From positions 1,550,001 through 1,614,000 of the forward strand of contig CP108997.1 of NCBI GenBank assembly GCA_036226585.1: 64,000 nucleotides of DNA, written 5' to 3'. The notes under the pieces were generated by a model, which was not told where the DNA came from, did not search any database, and worked only from the letters and a program-made list of their open reading frames with translations. Positions 21,116 to 29,766 of this stretch are shown in pieces. The DNA comes from Streptomyces sp. NBC_00708 (GTDB taxonomy: Bacteria > Actinomycetota > Actinomycetes > Streptomycetales > Streptomycetaceae). The stretch's first letter is position 1, and every line of letters starts with the position of its first letter. The position numbers were made by a program, and so were the translations under genes.

Positions 21116-23266
21116 CTCGCGCATCTGGCGCAGCTCCTTCTTCAGCTCCCCCACCTCGTCGCGCAGCCGGGCGGCCACCTCGAACTGGAGGTCCGCGGCG
21201 GCGGCGCGCATCCGGTCGGTCATCTCCTCGATGATTCCGGCCAGTTCGGTCGCCGGACGGTCGGTGACCACCGTGGTCTTCCCGGCCTTGCCGGCCTTCC
21301 CCGCCTTCGCGGACTTCCCGGCCGTCGCCGCCTTGCCGTCGCCCGGGACCGCGTGCTTCCCGAGGGCGGGCACGGGCGCCTTGCCCTCCTTCGCCTGGCG
21401 GTAGCCGGTGCCGAGCAGCTGCTCGGTGTCGACCTCCTCGCGCGCGATCGTGGCGACGATGTCGTTGATCTTCTTGCGCAGCGGCTGCGGGTCGATGCCG
21501 CGCTCGGTGTTGTAGGCGATCTGCTTCTCGCGGCGGCGGTTGGTCTCGTCGATGGCCTGCGCCATCGCCGGGGTGACCTTGTCCGCGTACATATGGACCT
21601 GGCCCGAGACGTTGCGCGCCGCGCGGCCGATGGTCTGGATCAGCGAGGTGCCCGAGCGCAGGAAGCCCTGCTTGTCGGCGTCGAGGATGGCCACGAGCGA
21701 GACCTCGGGCAGGTCGAGGCCCTCCCGCAGGAGGTTGATACCGACCAGGACGTCGTACTCGCCGGAGCGCAGCTCGCGCAGCAGCTCGATACGGCGCAGC
21801 GTGTCGACGTCGCTGTGGAGGTAGCGCACCTGGATGCCGAGCTCCAGGAAGTAGTCCGTGAGGTCCTCCGCCATCTTCTTGGTGAGGGTGGTGACCAGGA
21901 CCCGTTCGTCCTTCTCGGCGCGCTCGCGGATCTCGTGCACCAGGTCGTCGATCTGTCCCTCGGTGGGCTTGACGACGACCTCCGGGTCGACGAGGCCGGT
22001 GGGGCGGATGATCTGCTCGACGAAGCCGTCGCCGCGGGACAGCTCGTAGTTGCCCGGGGTGGCGGAGAGGTAGACCGTCTGGTTGATCCGCTGGAGGAAC
22101 TCCTCCCACTTCAGCGGGCGGTTGTCCAGGGCGGACGGCAGCCGGAAGCCGTGGTCGACCAGGGTCCTCTTGCGGGAGGCGTCGCCCTCGTACATCGCGC
22201 CGATCTGCGGGACGGTCACGTGCGACTCGTCGAGTACCAGGAGGAAGTCCTCCGGGAAGTAGTCGAGGAGGGTGTTGGGCGCGGTGCCGGGGGAACGGCC
22301 GTCGAAGTGCATCGAGTAGTTCTCGACGCCGGAGCAGGTGCCGATCTGGCGGAGCATCTCGATGTCGTACGTCGTGCGCATGCGCAGCCGCTGGGCCTCC
22401 AGCATCTTGCCCTGCTTCTCCAGCTCGGCCAGGCGCTGCTCCAGCTCCTGCTCGATGCCGCTGACGGCCTTCTCCATGCGCTCGGGTCCCGCCACGTAGT
22501 GGGTGGCGGGGAAGACGTGGAGGGACCGGTCCTCGCTGATGACCTCGCCGGTGAGCGGGTGCAGGGTGGACAGGGCCTCGATCTCGTCGCCGAACATCTC
22601 GATGCGGACGGCGAGCTCCTCGTAGACCGGGAAGATCTCGATGGTGTCGCCGCGCACCCGGAAGGTGCCCCGGGTGAAGGCCAGGTCGTTGCGCGTGTAC
22701 TGGATCTCCACAAAACGGCGCAGCAGCTGGTCGCGGTCGATCTCGTCGCCCACCTTGAGCTGGACCATGCGGTCCACGTACTCCTGCGGCGTACCGAGGC
22801 CGTAGATGCAGGAGACGGAGGCGACCACGACGACGTCCCTGCGGGTGAGAAGGGAATTCGTCGCGGAGTGGCGCAGCCGCTCGACCTCCTCGTTGATCGA
22901 GGAGTCCTTCTCGATGTAGGTGTCCGACTGCGGGACGTACGCCTCGGGCTGGTAGTAGTCGTAGTACGAGACGAAGTACTCGACGGCGTTGTTGGGCAGG
23001 AGCTCGCGGAACTCGTTGGCCAGCTGGGCGGCGAGGGTCTTGTTCGGCGCCATCACCAGGGTGGGGCGCTGCAGCTTCTCGATCATCCAGGCGGTGGTCG
23101 CGGATTTACCCGTACCGGTCGCGCCGAGGAGCACGACGTCCTTCTCACCCGCGCGGACGCGCTTCTCCAGGTCGGCGATGGCCGCGGGCTGGTCGCCGCT
23201 GGGCTGGTAGGGACTGACGACCTCGAAAGGCGCCACCGTACGTTCGATCTTCGAGACTGGCCGCAT
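21101..23266 (-). CDS. uvrB: Excinuclease ABC subunit B
   Basis: UvrB is the damage-verification helicase of nucleotide excision repair. Visible features are Walker [16 protein letters not shown] near residue 46, the beta-hairpin region [23 protein letters not shown], helicase motifs such as [18 protein letters not shown] and QTIGRAARN, and the C-terminal UVR domain ([20 protein letters not shown]). The length of 721 is about 50 more than usual. The extra residues form a Gly-Lys-Ala linker ([20 protein letters not shown]) between the helicase core and the UVR domain. It starts at ATG 23266, six bases after a TACGGT -10, so the message is leaderless. Confidence 0.98.
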   Translation of the reverse strand: MRPVSKIERTVAPFEVVSPYQPSGDQPAAIADLEKRVRAGEKDVVLLGATGTGKSATTAWMIEKLQRPTLVMAPNKTLAAQLANEFRELLPNNAVEYFVSYYDYYQPEAYVPQSDTYIEKDSSINEEVERLRHSATNSLLTRRDVVVVASVSCIYGLGTPQEYVDRMVQLKVGDEIDRDQLLRRFVEIQYTRNDLAFTRGTFRVRGDTIEIFPVYEELAVRIEMFGDEIEALSTLHPLTGEVISEDRSLHVFPATHYVAGPERMEKAVSGIEQELEQRLAELEKQGKMLEAQRLRMRTTYDIEMLRQIGTCSGVENYSMHFDGRSPGTAPNTLLDYFPEDFLLVLDESHVTVPQIGAMYEGDASRKRTLVDHGFRLPSALDNRPLKWEEFLQRINQTVYLSATPGNYELSRGDGFVEQIIRPTGLVDPEVVVKPTEGQIDDLVHEIRERAEKDERVLVTTLTKKMAEDLTDYFLELGIQVRYLHSDVDTLRRIELLRELRSGEYDVLVGINLLREGLDLPEVSLVAILDADKQGFLRSGTSLIQTIGRAARNVSGQVHMYADKVTPAMAQAIDETNRRREKQIAYNTERGIDPQPLRKKINDIVATIAREEVDTEQLLGTGYRQAKEGKAPVPALGKHAVPGDGKAATAGKSAKAGKAGKAGKTTVVTDRPATELAGIIEEMTDRMRAAAADLQFEVAARLRDEVGELKKELRQMREAGLA

Positions 23267-23272
23267 GCAACC

Positions 23273-23295
23273 ACCGTACGACCCGCCACTGACAA
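23273..23295 (-). promoter_or_regulatory. RecA-independent (PafBC-type) DNA-damage promoter of uvrB
   Basis: On the minus strand TTGTCAGTG, eight bases, TACGGT: a complete match to TTGTCRGTG-N8-TANNNT. Six bases separate it from ATG 23266, implying a leaderless transcript. Confidence 0.8.
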
Positions 23296-23326
23296 CGGGC
23301 TTCTCAGCGGCCGCGCGGGCCGCCGT

Positions 23327-24211
23327 TCACCGGTCCACGGGCCCCACGGCGTCGCGCGGCCGGGAGTGGAAGGACGCCGGGTCCGCGTAGGTGCCGAAGC
23401 GGGGGACCTGACGCTGGGCGGGGATTCCGGGGGCCCGGTCGCGTGCGGTGCGCGGGTCGTCCCAGTCGGGCGTGCCCATGACCACCAGCGGGTCGAACAT
23501 GACCACGACGGCGGCCAGCAGCAGGAAACAGGCGGGCCCGAGCAGCATGGGCACCAGAAGCGAGCCGGCGCTGTCCCCGGGCGCCTGGCCCGCGGTGGCG
23601 GCGGAGGGGTGCAGATGGACCCGGAGCGCGGCCATGCCGGTGTAGTGCATGCCGCTCACCGCGACGCCCATCACGACGCTCGCGCCGAGGCTGGGCAGGA
23701 AGCCGTGGATCGAGACGGCGGCCCACAGCGCGGCGGTCGAGGCCACCACGGCGATGACAACGGAGAGGGTCACGGTCACCGTGTCGTACTCGAACTGCCC
23801 ATCAAGTCGCATCCCGGCCATGCCGAGGTAATGCATGGAGGCCACGCCCAGTCCGGTGATCGTGCCTCCCGTCACCAGGGCCATGCGAGTGGCGCCCCGG
23901 TATCCCACCAGGAAGATTCCGATGCCGACCATGACGATCGCGACGGCGAGGCTGGCGAAGGTGACCGGTTTGTCGTAGCCGATCGGCACCTCGTCGACGG
24001 AGAAGCCCACCATCGCGATGAAGTGCATGGTCCAGATGCCCGAACCTATGGAGGTCGCCCCGAGAGCCAGCCAGCCGGCCCTGAAGGAACGCTCGGTACG
24101 CAGTGACCGCGTGGTGCAGCGCAGGCCCAGCGCCGCGCCGAGGCACGCCATGAGGAACGCCGCCGCCGGGGTCACCGCCCCATAGCTGAAGCCGTCGATT
24201 GTGCCCTGCAT
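23327..24211 (-). CDS. MHYT-domain integral membrane sensor
   Basis: From ATG 24211 (MQGTIDGFSYG) the protein has 294 residues and about seven transmembrane helices. Three MHYT-type motifs are visible: TMHFIAMVGF, SMHYLGMAGM and GMHYTGMAAL. Each places Met and His residues near the outer membrane face, where they are proposed to bind copper and sense diatomic gases. In other bacteria MHYT domains are fused to GGDEF/EAL domains. Here there is only a short cytoplasmic tail (about 55 residues) without a recognisable output domain, the stand-alone form usual in streptomycetes. It lies downstream of a divergent promoter region shared with the GDPD gene. Confidence 0.88.
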   Translation of the reverse strand: MQGTIDGFSYGAVTPAAAFLMACLGAALGLRCTTRSLRTERSFRAGWLALGATSIGSGIWTMHFIAMVGFSVDEVPIGYDKPVTFASLAVAIVMVGIGIFLVGYRGATRMALVTGGTITGLGVASMHYLGMAGMRLDGQFEYDTVTVTLSVVIAVVASTAALWAAVSIHGFLPSLGASVVMGVAVSGMHYTGMAALRVHLHPSAATAGQAPGDSAGSLLVPMLLGPACFLLLAAVVVMFDPLVVMGTPDWDDPRTARDRAPGIPAQRQVPRFGTYADPASFHSRPRDAVGPVDR

Positions 24212-24432
24212 CCTTGTACGCCCTTCGCAGCAGCAAGCCCGGGTCAGGACGATCCCAGGGCCTGTCGTCCAGGCGCAAGGCCCGGCAGACACAGCAGAAG
24301 TGCCGCATCTTATCGACAGGGCCGACAGCGGGTGACGCGGTCCCTTCACACAGTGGCCATCCTTCGCCTGTCCTGCGTTCGGGGGCGGCTGGGACGCTCG
24401 GGCCGTCCGCAACTCTGACGCAAGGAGTTCAC

Positions 24433-25371
24433 GTGTACGCAGGTACCGCTACCGCCTCCGTCGCTGCCGCCGCCGTCATGGGCGCCGGCACGTTGCTGAT
24501 GTCGAACCCCGGCACGCCGGTCGCGGACGCCCCCGCGCCCCGGCGGCCCGTGCAGCAGGTCGCCCCGGTCCGTCACGCCACCGACGCCATGGCGCGCGGC
24601 CCGCGCGTCTACGCCCACCGGGGCGCGTCCGCGTACGCCCCCGAGAACACGCTCAGGGCCGTGGACAAGGCCGACGCGATGGGCTTCGACTGGGTGGAGA
24701 ACGACGTCCAGCTCACCAGGGACGGGGTGCTGGTCGTCATGCACGACACCGGTCTCGCGCGGACGACCGACGCCGAGGAGGTCTTCCCGGACCGTGCGCC
24801 CTGGGCGGTCAAGGACTTCACGGCCGCCGAGATCTCCCGGCTGGACGCGGGCAGCTGGTTCGGTCCCTCGTACGCCGGTACCCGGGTGCCGACCCTGCGC
24901 CAGTACCTGAAGCGGCTGGGCCACAACCGGCAGAGCCTGCTGCTGGAGATCAAGAGCCCGGAGATCTACCCGGGGATCGAGCGGGCCACCCTCAAGGTGC
25001 TGGACGAGGAGGGCTGGCTCGACCGGGGCCACGTCAGGGACCGTCTGGTGATCCAGAGCTTCGGCGCCGACAGCGTGCGTACGGTGCACGCGCTGCGGCC
25101 GGACGTGGTCACGGGCTTCCTCGGCGCCCCCGCCGTGGCCGAACTGCCCTCGTACGCCGCGTTCGCCGACCAGATCAACCCGTCCTGGACGGGCCTGTCC
25201 GTCGACTACGTGGCGGCGGTGCACGCCCTGAAGGGGCCGCACGACAAGAAGCTCCAGGTCAATGCCTGGACGGTGAACGACTCGGCGGCCGCGCTCAAGG
25301 TGCGCGGCATGGGTGTGGACGGCATCATCACCAACACCCCGGACGTGGTGCGCGCGGCGACGAAGAGCTGA
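24433..25371 (+). CDS. Secreted glycerophosphodiester phosphodiesterase
   Basis: GTG 24433 follows AAGGAG by five bases, so I reject the longer open frame. The product has 312 residues, an N-terminal signal-like hydrophobic segment (ATASVAAAAVMGAGTLLM) and a GDPD TIM-barrel. Catalytic and metal residues are seen in YAHRGASAYAPENT, WVENDVQLTRDG and VVMHD, with LLLEIKSPE further on and the closing NAWTVNDS. It hydrolyses glycerophosphodiesters to glycerol 3-phosphate and an alcohol outside the cytoplasm, supplying phosphate and glycerol. The upstream 24212-24432 region shows no clear PHO box. It is followed by ogt on the same strand but with its own promoter. Confidence 0.93.
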   Translation: MYAGTATASVAAAAVMGAGTLLMSNPGTPVADAPAPRRPVQQVAPVRHATDAMARGPRVYAHRGASAYAPENTLRAVDKADAMGFDWVENDVQLTRDGVLVVMHDTGLARTTDAEEVFPDRAPWAVKDFTAAEISRLDAGSWFGPSYAGTRVPTLRQYLKRLGHNRQSLLLEIKSPEIYPGIERATLKVLDEEGWLDRGHVRDRLVIQSFGADSVRTVHALRPDVVTGFLGAPAVAELPSYAAFADQINPSWTGLSVDYVAAVHALKGPHDKKLQVNAWTVNDSAAALKVRGMGVDGIITNTPDVVRAATKS

Positions 25372-25383
25372 CGCCGGGGCCCG

Positions 25384-25406
25384 TTGTCAGTGCCCGGCCG
25401 TACGGT
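25384..25406 (+). promoter_or_regulatory. RecA-independent (PafBC-type) DNA-damage promoter of ogt
   Basis: TTGTCAGTG, eight bases, TACGGT: an exact match to TTGTCRGTG-N8-TANNNT, then six bases to ATG 25413. It is the same geometry as at uvrB. Confidence 0.8.
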
Positions 25407-25412
25407 GGGGGC

Positions 25413-25955
25413 ATGGACAGCAACGGGGTCGTCGAGTGGGCCGTCGTCGAGAGCGGCATCGGTCCGTTGATGCTGGCCGCGACGGAGACCGGACTGGTGA
25501 GCGTGGTCTTCCACGCCCGCCCGGAGATACGGGACGCGGCGCTGGAGCGGCTGCGCGCCCGGCTCGGCGCGGAGCCGGTCCACGCGCCCGGCTCCGCCCG
25601 GCTGGCCGAGCCGGCACGCCAGCTCGCGGCGTACTTCGCGGGCACGCTGCGGGAGTTCTCGCTCGACCTGGACTGGTCGCTGACCGCCGGGTTCAACCGC
25701 CAGGTGCTGCGCGAGCTGGCCCGGGGCGTGCCGTACGGGGCGGTCGCCGGGTACGGGGAGCTGGCCGAGCGGGTCGGGCAGCCGGGGGCGGCCCAGGCGG
25801 TCGGTGCGGCGATGGGATCCAACCCGCTGCCCGTCGTGGTGCCGTGCCACCGGGTGGTGGAGAGCGACGGCGGGATAGGCGGCTTCGGCGGCGGCCTGGA
25901 GACGAAGCGGCAGCTGCTGGCGCTGGAGGGAGTGCTGCCGCAGCCGCTGTTCTGA
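25413..25955 (+). CDS. ogt: Methylated-DNA-[protein]-cysteine S-methyltransferase
   Basis: It repairs O6-alkylguanine by transferring the alkyl group to itself. The 180-residue protein has the active-site PCHRV with Cys145, the recognition-helix region NRQVLRELARGVPYGAVAGYGELA and the Asn-hinge segment preceding it. The length and lack of an AraC/Ada domain fit Ogt. It starts six bases after its -10 element, so it is leaderless. A separate transcription unit, likely induced by alkylation or general DNA damage through the shared promoter type. Confidence 0.96.
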   Translation: MDSNGVVEWAVVESGIGPLMLAATETGLVSVVFHARPEIRDAALERLRARLGAEPVHAPGSARLAEPARQLAAYFAGTLREFSLDLDWSLTAGFNRQVLRELARGVPYGAVAGYGELAERVGQPGAAQAVGAAMGSNPLPVVVPCHRVVESDGGIGGFGGGLETKRQLLALEGVLPQPLF

Positions 25956-26050
25956 GGGGGCCGGCCGGGGTCGGCGTGACGGGGGCCGGACCGGCGGGGC
26001 GGGGCGGCACGGGGACGCTCATGCGGTGTATGTGCGGGCGGAACGTGGCC

Positions 26051-26115
26051 GTGGCCCGAGCGGGCTGTTTCGTGCGGGCATGGCCGCGGCCCGTGCGGGC
26101 CGTTTCGTGCGGGCG
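26051..26115. repeat. 35-bp imperfect tandem duplication between ogt and the MFS gene
   Basis: Two units, 26051-26080 and 26086-26115, are about 85-90 percent identical and share the core GTTTCGTGCGGGC. The second copy ends at GGGCGTACGC, resembling the core of the repeats at 35.4 and 41.1 kb. Confidence 0.7.
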
Positions 26116-26137
26116 TACGCGCTGGCACACTGCGTCA

Positions 26138-27436
26138 GTGACCAACACCCTCGACGCCCCTGACACCCCAGGTGGGCCCGGCCCCGCCGTATCCGTCACG
26201 GTGGCCGATCTGCCCCGTCTGCGCCGCAGGACGTCCGCCGTCCTGATCGCCGGGCAGATACTCGGCGGCCTCGGCGTGCCGATCGGCATCGCCCTGGCCC
26301 CCGTGCTCGCCACCGAGGTCAGCGGGTCCGAGTCGCTGTCGGGTCTCGCTCCCACCGCGTCGGTGACCGGCACCGCCCTGCTGTCGCTGCCCCTGGCCGC
26401 CCTGATGACCGCGCGGGGACGCCGCCCGGGTCTCGTGGTGGCCTATCTGATCGGCGCCCTCGGGGCGGGCCTCGTGGTGCTGGCCACCGTGGTGGGGAGC
26501 TTCCCGCTGCTGCTCCTCGGCATGGCCTGCTTCGGGGCGGGCTCGTCCGCCAATCTGCAGGCCAGGTTCGCCGCCGCCGACCTGGCCGAGCCGGACCGGC
26601 GGGGCCGGGCGATCTCCACGGTCATCTGGGCCACCACCATCGGCTCGGTGCTCGGGCCCAATGTCGCGGCGCCCGCGGGCCGGGTCTTCCGGGACACCGC
26701 CGTGTCCGAGACCGCGGGCCCGTTCGTCTGGGCGGCCGGCATCTTCGTGCTCGCGGCCCTCGTGGTCGCCGTGCTGCTGCGGCCCGACCCCCTGCTCACC
26801 GCGCGGGCGCTGGCCCCCGGGGAGGGCGGGGAGGCCGGGGGCCGCTCGCTGCGCGCCGGGCTCGCCGCCGTGCGGGCGTCGCCGATGGCCCGGCTGGCCC
26901 TGGTGACCGTGACAGTCTCGCACACCGCGATGGTCTCGATCATGGTGATGACCCCGGTCGATCTCGGCCACCACGGCGCGGACCTCCAGCTGATCGGCCT
27001 GGTGATCAGCGGGCACATCGCCGGGATGTACGCCTTCTCGCCGGTCATGGGCCGGCTGGCCGACCGCTTCGGCCGGCTCTCCGTCATCGGCCTCGCGGCC
27101 GGGCTGCTGGCCTGCGCCGCGCTGCTGGCCGGCACCGCGGGCGCCGCGCACGGCAGGACCGCGGCCGGCCTGTTCGTCCTCGGGCTCGGCTGGTCGGCGG
27201 GCATGGTGGCCGGTTCGGCGCTGCTCACCGACTCCGTTCCGCAGCCCGCCCGCGCCGCTGTGCAGGGCCTGTCGGACCTGGTCATGAACGCGTCGGCCGG
27301 GGCGGGCGGGGTGGTGGCCGGGGTGATCGTCTCCCAGGCGGGCTACGGCTGGCTCAACCTGACGGGCGCCTGCCTGCTGCTGCCGATGGCGGCACTGACC
27401 CTGCGCCGGTCCCTGACACGCGCCGCGGAGGCCTGA
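26138..27436 (+). CDS. Major facilitator superfamily transporter
   Basis: From GTG 26138 (VTNTLDAPDTPGG) the 432-residue protein has about twelve hydrophobic helices and an MFS-type loop (RLADRFGRLSVIG) in the second half. It begins with a cytoplasmic tail of about 30 residues. No Shine-Dalgarno precedes the GTG, and CACACT lies just upstream, so the transcript may be leaderless. Sequence similarity suggests a drug/proton antiporter-like exporter, but the substrate cannot be read from sequence. It is convergent with a methyltransferase relic and separated from it by a bidirectional hairpin. Confidence 0.88.
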   Translation: MTNTLDAPDTPGGPGPAVSVTVADLPRLRRRTSAVLIAGQILGGLGVPIGIALAPVLATEVSGSESLSGLAPTASVTGTALLSLPLAALMTARGRRPGLVVAYLIGALGAGLVVLATVVGSFPLLLLGMACFGAGSSANLQARFAAADLAEPDRRGRAISTVIWATTIGSVLGPNVAAPAGRVFRDTAVSETAGPFVWAAGIFVLAALVVAVLLRPDPLLTARALAPGEGGEAGGRSLRAGLAAVRASPMARLALVTVTVSHTAMVSIMVMTPVDLGHHGADLQLIGLVISGHIAGMYAFSPVMGRLADRFGRLSVIGLAAGLLACAALLAGTAGAAHGRTAAGLFVLGLGWSAGMVAGSALLTDSVPQPARAAVQGLSDLVMNASAGAGGVVAGVIVSQAGYGWLNLTGACLLLPMAALTLRRSLTRAAEA

Positions 27437-27450
27437 GCGGGGCGCCCGCC

Positions 27451-27483
27451 GGGCCGGGCCGCCCGCGAAGGCAAGCCCGGCCC
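27451..27483. terminator. Bidirectional hairpin between the MFS gene and the methyltransferase relic
   Basis: Nine-bp stem GGGCCGGGC / GCCCGGCCC with a 15-base loop, directly after the MFS stop and before the stop of the convergent relic. Confidence 0.55.
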
Positions 27484-27487
27484 GCCC

Positions 27488-27757
27488 TCAGCCGGCGTCC
27501 GCCGTGAGCAGATGCGGCAGCGAGTTGTCCGCGCACACGACGACGTCGAACAGGCCGTCGCCGAACGGCAGCCGCGTCATGTCGGCGGCCGTGGTGCGCA
27601 GGTCCAGGCCGCGCGCGGCCGCCTCCCGCCCGGCGCGGGCCGCCGCGGCGGGGCTCAGGTCGCTGCCGGTGACCCGGTGTCCGAGCGCGGCGAGGCCCAG
27701 CGCCTGCGTACCGTATAAATGACGCACGGTGGCGGCGGGAGGGCTCTTCGTAGGCAT
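27488..27757 (-). pseudogene. Truncated SAM-dependent methyltransferase relic
   Basis: The 89-residue frame reads MPTKSPPAATVRHLYGTQALGLAALGH and then DLSPAAAARAGREAAARGLDLRTTAADMTRLPFGDGLFDVVVCADNSLPHLLTADAG. These are the middle motifs of a class I methyltransferase. Motif I (normally DxxCGxGTQ) is replaced by YGTQ after a short unrelated leader, and everything after motif IV is missing. A normal protein of this type is about 240-260 residues. The simplest reading is a gene reduced by an N-terminal and a C-terminal deletion. It could still be translated but should not bind SAM. Confidence 0.7.
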
Positions 27758-27866
27758 GATGCGACCCTAACTCAGCGGTGATCAAAGGCTGATGGGAGTT
27801 TTCGCGCCACCGGCGGGTCCGGGCACGCCGCCGCACGTTTGAGTCCCGCACCCTCGCGACAGGGAT

Positions 27867-28814
27867 GTGGACATGCCACTCAACGCGCCCCTCGACACCA
27901 CCCCGTACGCCCCCGTGCTCTCCGCCGAGGTGCGGGCGGCCCTCGCCGCGCGCCGGCCCGTCGTCGCCCTGGAGTCGACGATCATCGCCCATGGTCTGCC
28001 CCGGCCCCGGAATCTGCGGGTCGCCGGGGAGCTGGAAGGGCTCGTGCGGTCCGCCGGGGCCGTGCCCGCGACGGTGGCCGTGCTGGACGGGCGGGCCAGG
28101 ATCGGGCTGGACAAGGCCGAGCTGGAGCGGGTGGCCGAGGACCCGGGGATGCGGAAGCTGGGCCACCGCGACCTCGCCCCGGCACTGGCGGGCGGGGCGA
28201 GCGGCGCGACGACCGTCTCGGCGACCGCGTTCCTGGCGGCCCGCGCCGGGCTGCGGGTCTTCGCGACCGGCGGGCTCGGCGGGGTGCACCGGGGCTGGAC
28301 CGAGACGCAGGACGAGTCGGCGGACCTGCGGCTGCTGGCACGGACGGGGATCACCGTGGTCTGCGCGGGCGTGAAGTCGATCCTGGACGTCCCGGCCACG
28401 CTGCAACGGCTGGAGACGCTGGGGGTCGGGGTGCTCGGCTACGGCACCGCCACGTTCCCCGGCTTCTACCTGAGCAGTTCGGGCGAGCCGGTCGACTGGA
28501 CGGTGACCTCGCCCGGGGAGGTCGCGGAGGTGATGCGGGCGCAGGACGCGCTCGGCGGGCCACAGGCGGCGCTGATCGTCGCCAACCCCGTGCCGGAGGA
28601 AGAGCAGTTGGACCCCGTTCTGCACGACCGGGTGCTGGCCGAGGCGCTGGAGGCGTGCCGGGAGCGCGGCATCACGGGGCAGGCGGTCACACCGTTCCTG
28701 CTCGGTCATCTGGTGCGGCACACCGCAGGCGCCTCGCTGGAGGCCAACCTCGCGGCGGTCCGGGGCAATGTGGCGCTCGCCGCCCGTATCGCCACCGCGT
28801 GGGCGGCACGGTGA
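27867..28814 (+). CDS. psuG: Pseudouridine-5'-phosphate glycosidase
   Basis: PsuG splits pseudouridine 5'-phosphate into ribose 5-phosphate and uracil (it works reversibly) in pseudouridine catabolism. The 315-residue protein carries family motifs VVALESTIIAHGLPRP with the catalytic Glu, GGASGATTVSAT, ATGGLGGVHRG, TQDESADL and VVCAGVKSILD with the catalytic Lys, and NPVPEEEQL. It starts at GTG 27867 or more likely ATG 27873, just after CAGGG. Its stop overlaps the start of the next gene by GTGA, so psuG and the kinase form one operon for pseudouridine breakdown. Confidence 0.95.
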   Translation: MDMPLNAPLDTTPYAPVLSAEVRAALAARRPVVALESTIIAHGLPRPRNLRVAGELEGLVRSAGAVPATVAVLDGRARIGLDKAELERVAEDPGMRKLGHRDLAPALAGGASGATTVSATAFLAARAGLRVFATGGLGGVHRGWTETQDESADLRLLARTGITVVCAGVKSILDVPATLQRLETLGVGVLGYGTATFPGFYLSSSGEPVDWTVTSPGEVAEVMRAQDALGGPQAALIVANPVPEEEQLDPVLHDRVLAEALEACRERGITGQAVTPFLLGHLVRHTAGASLEANLAAVRGNVALAARIATAWAAR

Positions 28815-29713
28815 GCGGCGCCCTTCTCGTCGTCGGGGACGTGGTCACCGATGTGGTGGCCCGGCACGGACCGGCGCCGGCCAGGGGCACGGACACGGCC
28901 GCGGTGATCCGGACGCGGGCGGGCGGCGCGGGCGCGAACGTGGCCTGCTGGGCGGTGCACGCGGGCTGCCGGGACGTGCGGCTGCTGGCCCGGGTCGGCG
29001 CCGACTCGGCGGACTGGCACCGGGACCTGCTGCGACGGGCGGGGGTGCGCGGGCTGCTCGCGGTGGACGAGGAGGCGCCGACCGCGACCGTCGTGGCGCT
29101 GGTCGACGCCGCCGCCGAGCGCACCTTCCTCACCGACAGCGGTGCGGTGCTGCGGCTGTCCCCCGACGACTGGTCGCCCTCACTGCTCGACGGGGTCGCC
29201 CATCTGCATCTGTCGGGCTATCTGCTCTTCGCCGATACGAGCCGGGAGACGGCCCTGCTCGCGCTGCGGGAGGCCGTGCGGCGGAACATCCCGGTGAGCG
29301 TGGACCCGGCGTCGGCGGGCTTCCTCGCCGGTCTCGGCGTCGACCGGTTCCTCGCCCTGACCGAACGGGCGGACCTGCTGCTGCCCAACGCGGACGAGGC
29401 GCTGCTGCTCACCGGCCTGGCCGAACCGGCGGACGCGGCGGCCAAGTTGAGCATGCCCGCCCGCCGGGTCGTCGTCACGCTGGGCGAGGGCGGTGCGCTG
29501 CTGGCCGCCGGGGGCGCGGTGACCGGCCGGGTCCCCGCCGAGCCGGCCGGGCGGGCCGTGGACTCGACCGGGGCGGGCGACGCGTTCACCGGCGGCTTCC
29601 TCGCGGCACGGCTGGCGGGCGCGGACGACACGGCCGCCGCGGCGGCGGGATGCCGGGCCGGGGCCCAGGCCGTCGGAACGGTGGGCGGACGGCCACCGCT
29701 GCCGGGCGAGTAG
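28811..29713 (+). CDS. psuK: PfkB-family sugar kinase, probable pseudouridine kinase
   Basis: GTG 28811 overlaps the psuG stop. The 300-residue ribokinase-fold protein has RAGGAGANVACWAVHAG near the N-terminus, SVDPASAGF, LLPNADEA, and the anion-hole/catalytic DSTGAGDAFTGGF with its Asp base. Pairing with psuG indicates phosphorylation of pseudouridine to pseudouridine 5'-phosphate as the first step of the pathway. The specificity is inferred from context alone; other PfkB kinases look similar. It is convergent with the kinase-like gene at 29767. Confidence 0.85.
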   Translation: MSGALLVVGDVVTDVVARHGPAPARGTDTAAVIRTRAGGAGANVACWAVHAGCRDVRLLARVGADSADWHRDLLRRAGVRGLLAVDEEAPTATVVALVDAAAERTFLTDSGAVLRLSPDDWSPSLLDGVAHLHLSGYLLFADTSRETALLALREAVRRNIPVSVDPASAGFLAGLGVDRFLALTERADLLLPNADEALLLTGLAEPADAAAKLSMPARRVVVTLGEGGALLAAGGAVTGRVPAEPAGRAVDSTGAGDAFTGGFLAARLAGADDTAAAAAGCRAGAQAVGTVGGRPPLPGE

Positions 29714-29766
29714 CGCGAGCCTGGTGGGGCGGTCCGCTCAGTGCGGTCCGAAGCCGCCCGCACCGC

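Noticed and set aside
24340..24432. A PHO box upstream of the glycerophosphodiester phosphodiesterase
   Set aside because: Only a single CTTCACA-like unit is present; no direct repeat.
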